A stretch of DNA of 44,640 nt from Balneolaceae bacterium. GTDB taxonomy: Bacteria > Bacteroidota > Rhodothermia > Balneolales > Balneolaceae. This document shows positions 35,865 to 43,805 of the stretch, piece by piece. The notes under the pieces were generated by a model. It saw only the letters and a list, made by a program, of their open reading frames with translations, ran no database searches and was not told the DNA's origin. How positions within the stretch are numbered: the first letter of the stretch is position 1; each line of letters starts with the position of its first letter. A program made the translations under genes and the position numbers. The stretch is taken from positions 1 through 44,640 of the forward strand of contig RECI01000136.1 in the NCBI GenBank assembly GCA_007694095.1. Reading direction: 5' to 3'.

Positions 35865-36043
35865 GAATTAGGATTTATGGGATGATAGGATTAATAGGAT
35901 TCAATCTTAGCAACAAGACATCCTGACATCCTTTAATCCACATCCTCGGAATTAGGATTTATAGGATGATGGGATTTATAGGATTAAACCTTAATAAAAG
36001 ACATCCTATCATCCTTTAATCCTACCAATCCTAATCCTAATTC
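35865..36043. repeat. AGGATT-rich palindromic repeat, two tandem units
   Basis: Each unit starts with GAATTAGGATT (35865-35875 and 35949-35959). The second unit ends with the inverted AATCCTAATTC (36033-36043). Inside, GGATGATAGGATT-like motifs on the left are mirrored by CATCCTTTAATCC on the right, so each unit can fold into a long imperfect hairpin. The units are about 84 bp apart. The rest of the spacer up to 36308 shows no gene. Confidence 0.85.
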
Positions 36044-36308
36044 TGGTGGTTGTCCGGAATGGACTTATGGTTTTGGAGAAAATAGTATTTCTTCTCAATA
36101 CCTTTTAGTTGAATCTTCATGGCATTGTACCTTGAAGACAGATTAGAAGTGACAACCATCGAGATTGAATTGCAGCTTGTAACTTACGACTACGGAATGA
36201 AATGAATTTAACCAGGTTTGTCGTCATGTTCACCCTTCACAGGCTGTTGTTGTGTAATAATCATAACACATCCCACAAAATATACTACCTGCTTCATTTT
36301 AAACTGTA

Positions 36309-36773
36309 TTACTGATTTGCGGCAACTTCTACTTTATGATAGATGTGCCTGTATGGCTCCAGCTCTTTTGTAAACTCATTTACATAATGATCTTTCGCAT
36401 CTCTATCCAGGTTTAGCATAGCTCTATGATTTCCAATGGTCACTGCATATTCCAACATTCCTTTATAAATCGTGAGCTGACCTAACTCTCGTGTATCAGG
36501 TTCTCCGATAGTTCCATCTTCACTTATAACTCTAAACGTATATGAGGAGGCACCATCAATTCTTGTGAATGTAGCTGAGAATCGTCCGTTTAATACATTA
36601 TATCTGCCCGGTTCTATTGTAACAACAGGCACAACGATTTCAAATGGAATCGTGTGTACGTTCGGTTCATCTGAATCCGTTACGCCACAACTTTGTACTA
36701 AAAAGAAGGTTGATATAAGCATCATATACACTATAGAACATTTAATGATATGTGACTCTGTAAGTAAGAACAT
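36309..36773 (-). CDS. orphan lipoprotein of unknown function
   Basis: The protein has a type II signal with lipobox Cys in ISTFFLVQSCGVTDSDEP, then about 125 residues of beta-rich sequence (GRFSATFTRIDGASSYTFRV, LTIYKGMLEYAVTIGNHRA) with no family that I recognise. The start is uncertain. The frame opens at 36866, but the ATG at 36773 or the pair at 36725/36722 gives a more normal signal peptide, so I chose 36773. Base composition is more AT-rich than that of the glt genes. It stands alone between the AGGATT repeat and tRNA-Leu. Confidence 0.65.
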   Translation of the reverse strand: MFLLTESHIIKCSIVYMMLISTFFLVQSCGVTDSDEPNVHTIPFEIVVPVVTIEPGRYNVLNGRFSATFTRIDGASSYTFRVISEDGTIGEPDTRELGQLTIYKGMLEYAVTIGNHRAMLNLDRDAKDHYVNEFTKELEPYRHIYHKVEVAANQ

Positions 36774-37085
36774 ATTTCGAAAATGAGTTGTTGAATTCAG
36801 GTATTTTCCTATATATGCGATAATTTTATTACAATCATACCATTTTAATTTCAAAAAATTGGGCACACAAATAATCTATTATCTATAAATTAAATAATGA
36901 CATAGAAGATAGATATCAGTTCGAATGATTCAAACAACACTGGTGAACTATCAAAAGCAATATGTTGCTTACCGGTTAACATGTGTTTGTCGATTTTAAT
37001 CCGAGGTCGATAAATAAACTTGGCTGTAGATTTAAAATCCGTAACAAAGGACATTTTCAATATTAGGTAAGCCTCTAATACCGAT

Positions 37086-37123
37086 ATAAAAAAAGCCTTG
37101 CAAGTACATAACTTACAAGGCTT
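37086..37123 (-). terminator. rho-independent terminator of tRNA-Leu
   Basis: Thirteen-base arms at 37093-37105 and 37111-37123 (AAGCCTTGCAAGT / ACTTACAAGGCTT) pair with one mismatch. Read leftward they are followed by a run of T residues (TTTTTTTATA). The hairpin begins 5 bp after the tRNA 3' end. Confidence 0.9.
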
Positions 37124-37127
37124 CTTG

Positions 37128-37211
37128 TGCCCTGGACTGGAGTCGAACCAGCACGCCGTTTCCAGCACTACCCCCTCAAGATAGCGTGTCTACCAATTCC
37201 ACCACCAGGGC
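37128..37211 (-). tRNA. tRNA-Leu (anticodon GAG)
   Basis: Read on the minus strand, the 84-nt gene has a 7-bp acceptor stem GCCCTGG/CCAGGGC and a D-loop containing AATTGGTAGACAC. The anticodon arm is CTATC-TTGAGGG-GGTAG, giving anticodon GAG. A class II variable arm (TGCTGGAAACGGCGTG) and the T-arm CTGGTTCGACTCCAG complete it. The discriminator is A and CCA is not encoded. It reads CUC/CUU leucine codons. Confidence 0.96.
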
Positions 37212-37541
37212 ATTTAGTTTTTATCTATCATCCGGATCTTTAGCCCCGGATAATTCCACCCATTCTCGTCGAAGCTTTACGCGCAGATGAGACCAGGGCA
37301 AATAGTAATAATTATCTCACCATTTCAGGCAAGACTTCAAATATACGAACCTCTGCCATTCTTTTACAACACCGGAATGCTGTTGGAAAATTTTTAACTG
37401 ATTTTTCTCAGATCTGTCCACTTGTGTCTTCGCGACTTTGTGGTTCCCCCGAAGAAAATCCTTTCACAAACTGTTTTCGGCTGATTGCTGTTCTTTTTAC
37501 TTTGATAACGAATCACAATCACACATAATAGAAGCCCAAAC
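37212..37541. other. 330-bp spacer between tRNA-Leu and polX
   Basis: It contains a Bacteroidetes-type promoter (see 37338-37369), a small hairpin ATCCGG/CCGGAT (37230-37251) and a 26-codon leftward frame with coding-like composition (37221-37301). There is no conventional gene. Confidence 0.4.
37338..37369 (-). promoter_or_regulatory. candidate Bacteroidetes-type promoter reading towards tRNA-Leu
   Basis: On the minus strand, TTG (37367-37369) is followed after 21 bp by TATATTTG (37338-37345). This fits the TTTG-N(19-23)-TAnnTTTG pattern of the Bacteroidetes primary sigma factor. It would give a leader of about 120 nt before the mature tRNA. Confidence 0.45.
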
Positions 37542-39293
37542 ATGACAAACCAGGACGTTGCCGAGAAACTTCGAGAAGTATTTAACCTGATGCAGCTCGC
37601 CGGCGAAAACCGGTTCCGAGCCATCGCATTCGACCGCGCCGCACAAACTATCGAAGGCCTTAACGATGATATTGTTAAAAGAATCGAAGAAGATTCACTG
37701 ACTGAAATCAAAGGGATTGGCAAATCCATTGCTGAAGATATCAAAGCCTTTTATAAAACCGGAACCATGCCCGTACTTGAATCACTCAAAAAGAAAGTCC
37801 CTCCGGGGCTCATCGAGTGGCTGGATATCTCCGGACTCGGACCCAAAAATATTGCCAAAATCCACAAAGAACTGGGTATCACCGAAATCACCGAGCTGAA
37901 AGAAGCCTGCCAGAGCGGAGCTGTTGCAGGTCTGCCGGGGCTCGGGCAAAAATCAGCTGAAAAAATCCTCAAATCCATTGAATACCTCGAAACATTCGGC
38001 GAAAGGGCCCGGCTCGACCAGGCTCTGGAGATCGCTGAACCCGTTTTTGAGTTTGTTAAAAACCTGGAAGGTGTTAAGAAGTGCGACATTGCCGGATCAC
38101 TCCGCCGGTTTCGTGAAACGATTGGCGACATCGATATTATTGCAGCAGCCGACCAAAAAGATACCGATTCTATTTTTGATGCATTCACAGGTCATTCACT
38201 CGTAGTAGAGATACTCGGCCGGGGCGATACAAAAAGTTCGGTACGAACAGAAAACGGACGGCAGGTCGATCTACGCATTGTAAAACCGGGAGAGTATCCC
38301 GCCGCGCTGATGTACTTTACCGGAAGCAAGGAACACAACATTGTGATGCGTCAGCGTGCACGTGACCGGGGAATGGCCCTGAACGAGTACGGGCTTTTCA
38401 AACTGAACGATCAGAACGAAACCGATTTTGACAACCCGGTAGAAACCTCTTCTGAAACTGAAATTTACCAAAAACTTGGCCTGAATTTTATACCGCCGGA
38501 ACACCGTGAAGACCGCGGAGAATTCAGTTTTTATTCCGAACAAAAAGAGATGGAATTGGTTTCTGGTGAGAACATCCGGGGTGTTATCCACGCACACAGC
38601 ACCTGGAGCGATGGCAAGTATTCCATCAAACAAATGGCAGAAGCGTGTATGGAACGGGGGTACGAATACCTGGGTATCTCCGACCATTCAAGAACAGCAG
38701 CCTATGCCGGCGGACTCACGATTGATGATGTGAAACACCAGTGGGATGAAATTGACCAGCTCAATGAAACATTCACATCTGATGGAAAGAAGTTCAGAAT
38801 ATTTAAGGGGATAGAATCTGATATTTTGAGTGATGGCTCTCTTGACTACCCCGATGATATCCTGGAGGGGTTTGATTTTGTGATCGCCAGCGTGCACAGC
38901 GGCCTGGAGATGCCACGTGAAAGAATGATGGAGAGGTTCAAAAAGGTGATAGAAAACCCATACACTACGATGCTTGGTCACCCGACCGGAAGGTTGCTGC
39001 TAAAACGGGATGGAAGCAATATTGACCTGAACCAGATCATTGAGTGGTCAGTTGAACGTGGCGTGGCCATCGAAATAAACGCCAGCCCCTGGCGGCTGGA
39101 TCTCGACTGGCGATACGGTAGTAAAGCAAAAGAAACCGGCCTGCTTACATCCATAAACCCCGATGCCCACAGTATCGAAGGCATTGACGACATTCGCTAC
39201 GGTGTGATGATTGCCCGAAAGGCGAAATTTGAACCGGCAAGGGTATTGAATACGAAAAAAACAGATAATTTTGAGAAATGGTGTAAAAAATGA
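37542..39293 (+). CDS. polX: DNA polymerase/3'-5' exonuclease PolX
   Basis: This 583-residue repair enzyme has an N-terminal HhH/8-kDa domain (FRAIAFDRAAQTIEGL, EIKGIGKSIAEDI). The nucleotidyltransferase palm follows (CDIAGSLRRFRETIGDIDII, with the metal-binding Asp pair). A C-terminal PHP phosphoesterase domain begins at HAHSTWSDGKYSIKQM and continues with GISDHSRTAAYAGG, VIASVHSG, MLGHPTGRLL, VAIEINASP and NPDAHS. All the expected His/Asp metal ligands appear present. It fills short gaps in base-excision repair. It is divergent from tRNA-Leu and appears monocistronic. Confidence 0.95.
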   Translation: MTNQDVAEKLREVFNLMQLAGENRFRAIAFDRAAQTIEGLNDDIVKRIEEDSLTEIKGIGKSIAEDIKAFYKTGTMPVLESLKKKVPPGLIEWLDISGLGPKNIAKIHKELGITEITELKEACQSGAVAGLPGLGQKSAEKILKSIEYLETFGERARLDQALEIAEPVFEFVKNLEGVKKCDIAGSLRRFRETIGDIDIIAAADQKDTDSIFDAFTGHSLVVEILGRGDTKSSVRTENGRQVDLRIVKPGEYPAALMYFTGSKEHNIVMRQRARDRGMALNEYGLFKLNDQNETDFDNPVETSSETEIYQKLGLNFIPPEHREDRGEFSFYSEQKEMELVSGENIRGVIHAHSTWSDGKYSIKQMAEACMERGYEYLGISDHSRTAAYAGGLTIDDVKHQWDEIDQLNETFTSDGKKFRIFKGIESDILSDGSLDYPDDILEGFDFVIASVHSGLEMPRERMMERFKKVIENPYTTMLGHPTGRLLLKRDGSNIDLNQIIEWSVERGVAIEINASPWRLDLDWRYGSKAKETGLLTSINPDAHSIEGIDDIRYGVMIARKAKFEPARVLNTKKTDNFEKWCKK

Positions 39294-39360
39294 AATCAAG
39301 ATTTTGGAATTTGATATTTGTGTTTTGCCCCGAAGGGATCACTTTGTGGGAAATTCCAGT

Positions 39361-39389
39361 TTACCCGGTTTAGGTATTAATACCGGTAA
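39361..39389. promoter_or_regulatory. palindromic operator-like site upstream of the acetyltransferase
   Basis: GGTATTAATACC (39373-39384) is a perfect 12-bp palindrome. It is embedded in a larger dyad, TTACCCGG on the left and CCGGTAA on the right. It lies 20-48 bp before the ATG at 39409, where a repressor or activator would be expected. Confidence 0.45.
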
Positions 39390-39408
39390 CATTTAAATTT
39401 TTTCATTT

Positions 39409-40128
39409 ATGTATAAGAAAATCAGTGAAATAATTCTTTTAGGGTTTTCACCCGGTTCGATAAGTAACATCACCGAAACAGCTTTTCAATCATTTGGCTG
39501 TAAAAATTATAAGATTATCAAGAATATTGATTTGCCTGATGATGATATTCCTTTTATACATGAACATTTTTCCTGTAACCTATACAGATTAGAAGAAATA
39601 CAGAAGGATCACCCGGAGAAATTCGATTTTTTGAATGTCCATTTTGGTGTGAATCATTCACATATTCGCCCCGTTATTTTCGAAGAGTTCAAAAAAAAAT
39701 TAAACATTAACAAAAATAATTATTTAAGTATTATTCATCCAACTTCAGTTTTTTCAATGTCTTCATCACATAATGAAGGCTTTTTTGCAGAGGAGCTTTC
39801 AATTGTATCTTCGTTCTGTGAAATTGGTTTTGGAGTAAATATTAAAAGAGGCAGCTCAATTGGGCATCATTCTAAAATCGGTGATTATGTTTCTTTGAAC
39901 CCGGGTGCAACACTATCCGGATTTATTACAATTGGAGAAGGCACTGAAATTGGCACGGGAGCAACTGTACTTCATAACGTAACTATCGGAAAGAACTGTT
40001 TGATTGGTGCCGGAAGTGTGGTAACAAAAGATATACCAGATGGAATGATCGCATATGGAAATCCGTGTTCTGTAGTACGTGAAAATGAACGTTGGATGAA
40101 AACTCAACAATTGCTTCAGCGCATATAA
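39409..40128 (+). CDS. NeuD-like sugar O-acetyltransferase (left-handed beta helix)
   Basis: This 239-residue protein has an N-terminal nucleotide-binding-like part (ISEIILLGFSPGSISNITET) of the PglD/NeuD type. Hexapeptide repeats follow (IGFGVNIKRGSSIGHHSKIG, LNPGATLSGFITIGEGTEIG, GATVLHNVTIGKNCLIGAGS). The catalytic His is probably in SIGHHSKIG, and VTKDIPDGMIAYGNPCSVV is the usual cap. These enzymes acetylate amino or hydroxyl groups of surface sugars using acetyl-CoA. The gene is AT-rich compared with polX and is followed after 89 bp by an ATP-grasp gene, suggesting one transferred sugar-modification unit. Confidence 0.85.
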   Translation: MYKKISEIILLGFSPGSISNITETAFQSFGCKNYKIIKNIDLPDDDIPFIHEHFSCNLYRLEEIQKDHPEKFDFLNVHFGVNHSHIRPVIFEEFKKKLNINKNNYLSIIHPTSVFSMSSSHNEGFFAEELSIVSSFCEIGFGVNIKRGSSIGHHSKIGDYVSLNPGATLSGFITIGEGTEIGTGATVLHNVTIGKNCLIGAGSVVTKDIPDGMIAYGNPCSVVRENERWMKTQQLLQRI

Positions 40129-40217
40129 GGATTTATTATCCATGATCGATTCATGCCGCAAACAAGTGTTTCCTCACTGCACTAACTAACACCAGATATA
40201 CATCCAAACAATCATTC

Positions 40218-41162
40218 ATGAATTTTCTCGTCACAGCCGTTGGATCTTTGGCTTCAGATATAATTATCAAGGTATTGCGTGAAAATTTTCATAAATCAAG
40301 GATTTTTGGAACGGATATTTATCCAAAAGAATGGTTATGGGAATCCAGTTTGGTTGATCAATTTTTCCAGGTGCCACTTGCGTCTGACAGCAGCTATATT
40401 AACACACTGCTCCAAATTTGTTCAGAAAATCAGGTAAATTTTATCATTCCATTGATTGACCCTGAAGTCGATAGCCTATCAGATAGCCGTCAACCCTTTA
40501 ATTATCAAAATATTACATTATGTATTGCCAGTAAAGAGATGATTAAAACCTGCCGAAATAAGCTTAATCTTTATAATGCATTTATTAATGATACTGTAGT
40601 ATCTGTCATACCAACCTATTTAGAGCCTGAACCGGCATCTAAAAACCATGGTTTCCCGCTAATTTGCAAGCCTTTGAAAGGCCGCAGCTCGGAAGGAGTA
40701 ATCAAAATCAGTGATGCTTTAATGGGCAGCATTTTACCTGAACATCTGAATCACACAATTTTTCAGCCGTTTATCAGCGGCGATATCTTCACTGTAGATG
40801 CCGTGAGAGACAGATACGGGAATTGTACTTGTATAACCAGGAAAGAATTGATTCGTAATAAAATCGGTGCCGGAATCACAGTGAAAGTGCTTAAACATTC
40901 AGAACTCGAAGAAACAACCTCCTATATTGCTGCAAAAATTGATGCTCTCGGTGCCTTCAACGTTGAATTCATATTTGATGGGAACAAATATTACGTCATG
41001 GATATTAATCCAAGATTTTCGGCCGGAATTGAATATACAGTACTAAGCGGGTATGATATCGTAAAAAATAATCTACTTGCTTTTATGAATGAAAAAATTG
41101 AACCAAGGGGTAGCCTAAAAGAACAAATTTATCTTAAGCATTATCATACTCATTTCCATTAG
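40218..41162 (+). CDS. ATP-grasp domain protein (CarB-like ligase)
   Basis: This 314-residue protein has an N-terminal pre-ATP-grasp fold (NFLVTAVGSLASDIIIKVLR, GTDIYPKEWLWESSLVDQF). The ATP-grasp domain has the ATP-binding lysine in FPLICKPLKGRSSEGVIKIS and metal-binding residues in ALGAFNVEFIFDGNKYYVMD followed by INPRFSAGIE. Such ligases join a carboxylate to an amine through an acyl-phosphate, and in polysaccharide loci they attach amino acids to sugars. The substrate is unknown. It is AT-rich and lies downstream of the NeuD-like gene on the same strand. Confidence 0.87.
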   Translation: MNFLVTAVGSLASDIIIKVLRENFHKSRIFGTDIYPKEWLWESSLVDQFFQVPLASDSSYINTLLQICSENQVNFIIPLIDPEVDSLSDSRQPFNYQNITLCIASKEMIKTCRNKLNLYNAFINDTVVSVIPTYLEPEPASKNHGFPLICKPLKGRSSEGVIKISDALMGSILPEHLNHTIFQPFISGDIFTVDAVRDRYGNCTCITRKELIRNKIGAGITVKVLKHSELEETTSYIAAKIDALGAFNVEFIFDGNKYYVMDINPRFSAGIEYTVLSGYDIVKNNLLAFMNEKIEPRGSLKEQIYLKHYHTHFH

Positions 41163-41395
41163 TGATAAACCGCGCGGTAGCAAAATTTAATTCTGTTAAA
41201 CCGGCGGCATTCTCCACCTGACCTCTTCACGGTTAGCAAATGACCAGATTTCAGTATGAAGGGAAACCTGCCCGAACGGATACATCATAATCACAGTTGT
41301 AAATATTTAAAATTTTAGGTCAAATTCATTCAATTTTTACGAACTATTCTCATTAAATTACAACAACTTATTCATTAAAAAATTTAGCCTTAATT

Positions 41396-42256
41396 ATGAA
41401 CTATTCACCAAGGATGATATTTCTGATCATTTTTCTCTTCTTTTTTTCCTGCAACAATACATCTACTACAGCTACAGATCCAGTAATTAACGATCCGGTT
41501 GATGATCCTCCTGCTGAACTGGAATGGCAGCTTGTTTGGTCTGATGAGTTTGACGGAAATGAGCTGGATACAGATAAATGGAGTTACCAGCTCGGCACCG
41601 GAACTGATTTCGGCCTCGTGGGATGGGGAAATAATGAACTCCAGTATTACACTGATCGTGAAGAGAATATTTTCATCGAAAACAACATGCTTCACATTGT
41701 TGCCAGAGAAGAAAGATTTGGCAGCATGAATTACACATCTGCGAGAATCCGTACGGAAAACAAAGGCGACTGGATGTACGGCCGTTTCGAAATACGGGCA
41801 AAAATGCCGGAGGGGCAGGGAATGTGGCCGGCCATCTGGATGCTGCCAACCGACGAGATTTTTGGCGGCTGGCCCAAAAGCGGAGAGATCGACATCATGG
41901 AACTGGTTGGCCATGAGCCCTCAACCATTCACGGAACCGTTCATTACGGGCCTGACTGGCCAAACAATCAGTGGAAAGGCAGGTCTTACACTTTGCCTCA
42001 AGGTAAATTTTCCGATGATTTCCATGTATTTGCCATTGAGTGGAGCAGTAATGAGATTCTGTGGTTTATAGATGATGTTAAGTATAACACAATAACTCCG
42101 GCATCTCTGCAACCCCATAATTACCCGTTCAACGCACGTTTTCATCTGCTGATAAACCTCGCCGTTGGCGGCAACTGGCCTGGAAGACCCGACAGTACCA
42201 CGGAATTTCCCCAGTCTCTTATTGTGGATTATGTGAGGGTGTATCAGTTTAAGTAA
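41396..42256 (+). CDS. GH16 beta-glucanase (laminarinase-like) lipoprotein
   Basis: This 286-residue protein carries a lipobox (IFLFFFSCNNTS). The GH16 domain begins at LVWSDEFDGNELDTDKWSYQ, and the catalytic signature E-I-D-I-M-E is at residues 164-169 (GEIDIMELVG). Glu164 would be the nucleophile and Glu169 the acid/base. GQGMWPAIWMLPT, HGTVHYGPDWP and NLAVGGNWPG complete the active-site cleft. The extra Met in EIDIME is typical of laminarinases and lichenase-like GH16 enzymes of marine Bacteroidota. It is probably surface-anchored and cuts beta-1,3-glucan. No SusCD pair is nearby, so it is not part of a visible utilisation locus. Confidence 0.94.
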   Translation: MNYSPRMIFLIIFLFFFSCNNTSTTATDPVINDPVDDPPAELEWQLVWSDEFDGNELDTDKWSYQLGTGTDFGLVGWGNNELQYYTDREENIFIENNMLHIVAREERFGSMNYTSARIRTENKGDWMYGRFEIRAKMPEGQGMWPAIWMLPTDEIFGGWPKSGEIDIMELVGHEPSTIHGTVHYGPDWPNNQWKGRSYTLPQGKFSDDFHVFAIEWSSNEILWFIDDVKYNTITPASLQPHNYPFNARFHLLINLAVGGNWPGRPDSTTEFPQSLIVDYVRVYQFK

Positions 42257-42429
42257 ATACGGTTATTGAAGTTCTGAACTATTTTTATATTCCGGATTTC
42301 AATTTGCCGAAGAATCTGTTTCATCAATCTACCGGTGACAGATTGGGAAAATATGGTTTCACATTGGGATCACTACGTGGTTGGTTTGAATAAATCTTAC
42401 CCACTACGATGCTCAACTTTTGCACGTAT

Positions 42430-42458
42430 AGTGCTCATCTTTTGTACACGAAGTGAAA
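42430..42458 (+). repeat. diverged copy of the 44-bp repeat
   Basis: AGTGCTCATCTTTTGTACAC followed by GAAGTGAAA aligns with the core of 2545-2588 with several substitutions. As at 2545 and 6272, a TTTTCAC tract lies downstream in the same orientation. Confidence 0.65.
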
Positions 42459-42504
42459 TCTCCAAGTTCTGAAGTAATTCTCATATTCCCTGAAATCCCC
42501 CCAA

Positions 42505-42523
42505 CCCCCTTTAAAAAAGGGGG
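42505..42523. terminator. hairpin that may terminate GH16 transcription
   Basis: CCCCC and GGGGG flank TTTAAAAAA. The site lies 250 bp after the GH16 stop and 34 bp beyond the SDR stop on the other strand, so it could end either transcript. CCCCCAACCCCC-type sequence around it also looks like a dispersed repeat. Confidence 0.4.
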
Positions 42524-42553
42524 AGTTATTTCGGTGTTCATGATTCGAAATTC

Positions 42554-42580
42554 ATTTCACTTTTCACTTTTCACTTTTTC
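42554..42580 (+). repeat. TTTTCAC heptamer tract overlapping the SDR gene's 3' end
   Basis: ATTTCAC and two perfect TTTTCAC units (42554-42574) are followed by TTTTTC. Read leftward they encode the last residues and the stop codon of the SDR gene. Confidence 0.85.
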
Positions 42581-43393
42581 CGCCCGGTTCCTGGCAAAAT
42601 CAAATGTTCCGATCATTTTATGCAGATATGGCGTAATACCGGGAACAAGTTCTTTTAGCCCGGCTAATGGCCGCATCGGAAGCGGGTTCACAATGAGTTC
42701 TGCAATGTCGTATTGAATGGCTCTTACTACAGCTTTCGCCACTTTTTCCGGTGTGGTGGGTGTCATCAGTTTCGGTGCCGGTCCACTGATGTGCTCTTTA
42801 TCGGCATACATTCCTGCTTCGCCCACAAAACCGGGACAAATCACAGAAACCCCAACCGGCTGGTTGATGAGCTCCGCACGGAGTGTGTGCGAAAATGTAA
42901 TCAGCCCTCCTTTCGATGCACTGTAGGGTGTTTCGAAAGGGAACCCGGCTTTCCCCGCAAGGGATGAAATATTCACGATATGCCCCCTGCCACGCTCAAG
43001 CATACCGGGCAGTACAGCACGAGTGAGCAGCATCGGTGCAAGAAGATTGAGATTTATCGTGCTTCGGATTATTTCTTCCGGAAAATCTTCGTAGGGAGCT
43101 GTAAGCTCTATTCCTGCATTGTTTATCAGGATATCCGTAGGGCCAAGTTTCAGCTCCGCTTCTTCGACCAGGGTTTTAAAATTGCCGGCATCAGTAAGAT
43201 CAGCCGGAATAAAAACAACCTTCACATCATAGGAAAGAATTTCCTCCTGCACCTCCACAAGAGCCTTTGCAGAACGGGCAATAAGTACAAGATTCACTCC
43301 TTTCTCTGCAAGTGCCTTTGCAATATACACACCCAGGCCGCGTGATGCCCCCGTAATGATAGCATTAAGTCCCGTCAGTTGTTTCATGCTCAT
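42557..43393 (-). CDS. short-chain dehydrogenase/reductase
   Basis: This 278-residue classical SDR has the cofactor site TGASRGLGVYIAKALAEKG, the structural NNAG motif in ILINNAGIEL and the catalytic Ser with Tyr-x-x-x-Lys (IVNISSLAGKAG, TPYSASKGGLI). The substrate is not predictable. The C-terminal extension (about residues 225-278) is longer than in minimal 250-residue SDRs. The final residues (EKVKSEK) and the TGA stop are encoded by a heptamer repeat tract, so this C terminus is not conserved sequence and may vary with repeat number. Confidence 0.93.
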   Translation of the reverse strand: MSMKQLTGLNAIITGASRGLGVYIAKALAEKGVNLVLIARSAKALVEVQEEILSYDVKVVFIPADLTDAGNFKTLVEEAELKLGPTDILINNAGIELTAPYEDFPEEIIRSTINLNLLAPMLLTRAVLPGMLERGRGHIVNISSLAGKAGFPFETPYSASKGGLITFSHTLRAELINQPVGVSVICPGFVGEAGMYADKEHISGPAPKLMTPTTPEKVAKAVVRAIQYDIAELIVNPLPMRPLAGLKELVPGITPYLHKMIGTFDFARNRAEKVKSEK

Positions 43394-43476
43394 ATATTCA
43401 TAGTATCATTCTCACCAAATTGGTTAATGATCATGTATAATAATGAATAGACATGAAAAAGTATTTGTAACCTAAG

Positions 43477-43788
43477 CTAATTTTTATGGATTGGCGGACG
43501 ATCGGGATCGTTCTGACCGGGGTCATCACCTATTTTAGGTCCAAGTTGTTTCGGGCTGTATCTCTGAACAAAAAAACCTCGCCAACGATCTTCGCTCTTT
43601 CTGGGGTGAGTTGGCCGATCCGAGCGATACGGGTACTTCGATTTCTGGTCATTCATTGTCAGGGTAACACGGTAGTGGCTGCCGTCCTCCAGCCTTGCCT
43701 CAACACCACCCGGCCGGTGATCCCGGACACTGACGTTCCTTCGGGCCCGTGGATGGCCAAAAGGTTCATTTGGATCGTAAATATTCAA
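43477..43788 (-). CDS. small charged hypothetical protein
   Basis: This 103-residue frame starts 18 bp after the methyltransferase stop and has an acceptable composition: rich in Asp, Arg, Pro and Gly, with a short beta-like core (EARLEDGSHYRVTLTMND) between disordered ends (PNEPFGHPRARRN and GDDPGQNDPDRPPIHKN). I know no family. An opposite-strand frame of similar length overlaps it but begins near this gene's stop and has poorer composition, so the leftward frame is preferred. Probably co-transcribed with the methyltransferase. Confidence 0.55.
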   Translation of the reverse strand: MNIYDPNEPFGHPRARRNVSVRDHRPGGVEARLEDGSHYRVTLTMNDQKSKYPYRSDRPTHPRKSEDRWRGFFVQRYSPKQLGPKIGDDPGQNDPDRPPIHKN

Positions 43789-43805
43789 TTATACTTCATA
43801 TACCA

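Larger units (their letters stand above)
42257..42556. other. 300-bp spacer with three repeat types
   Basis: It contains a diverged copy of the 44-bp repeat (42430-42458), the hairpin CCCCCTTTAAAAAAGGGGG (42505-42523) and the start of a TTTTCAC tract. No gene is supported. Confidence 0.5.

Noticed and set aside
36890-37168. 92-codon leftward frame
   Set aside because: It runs through tRNA-Leu and its terminator.
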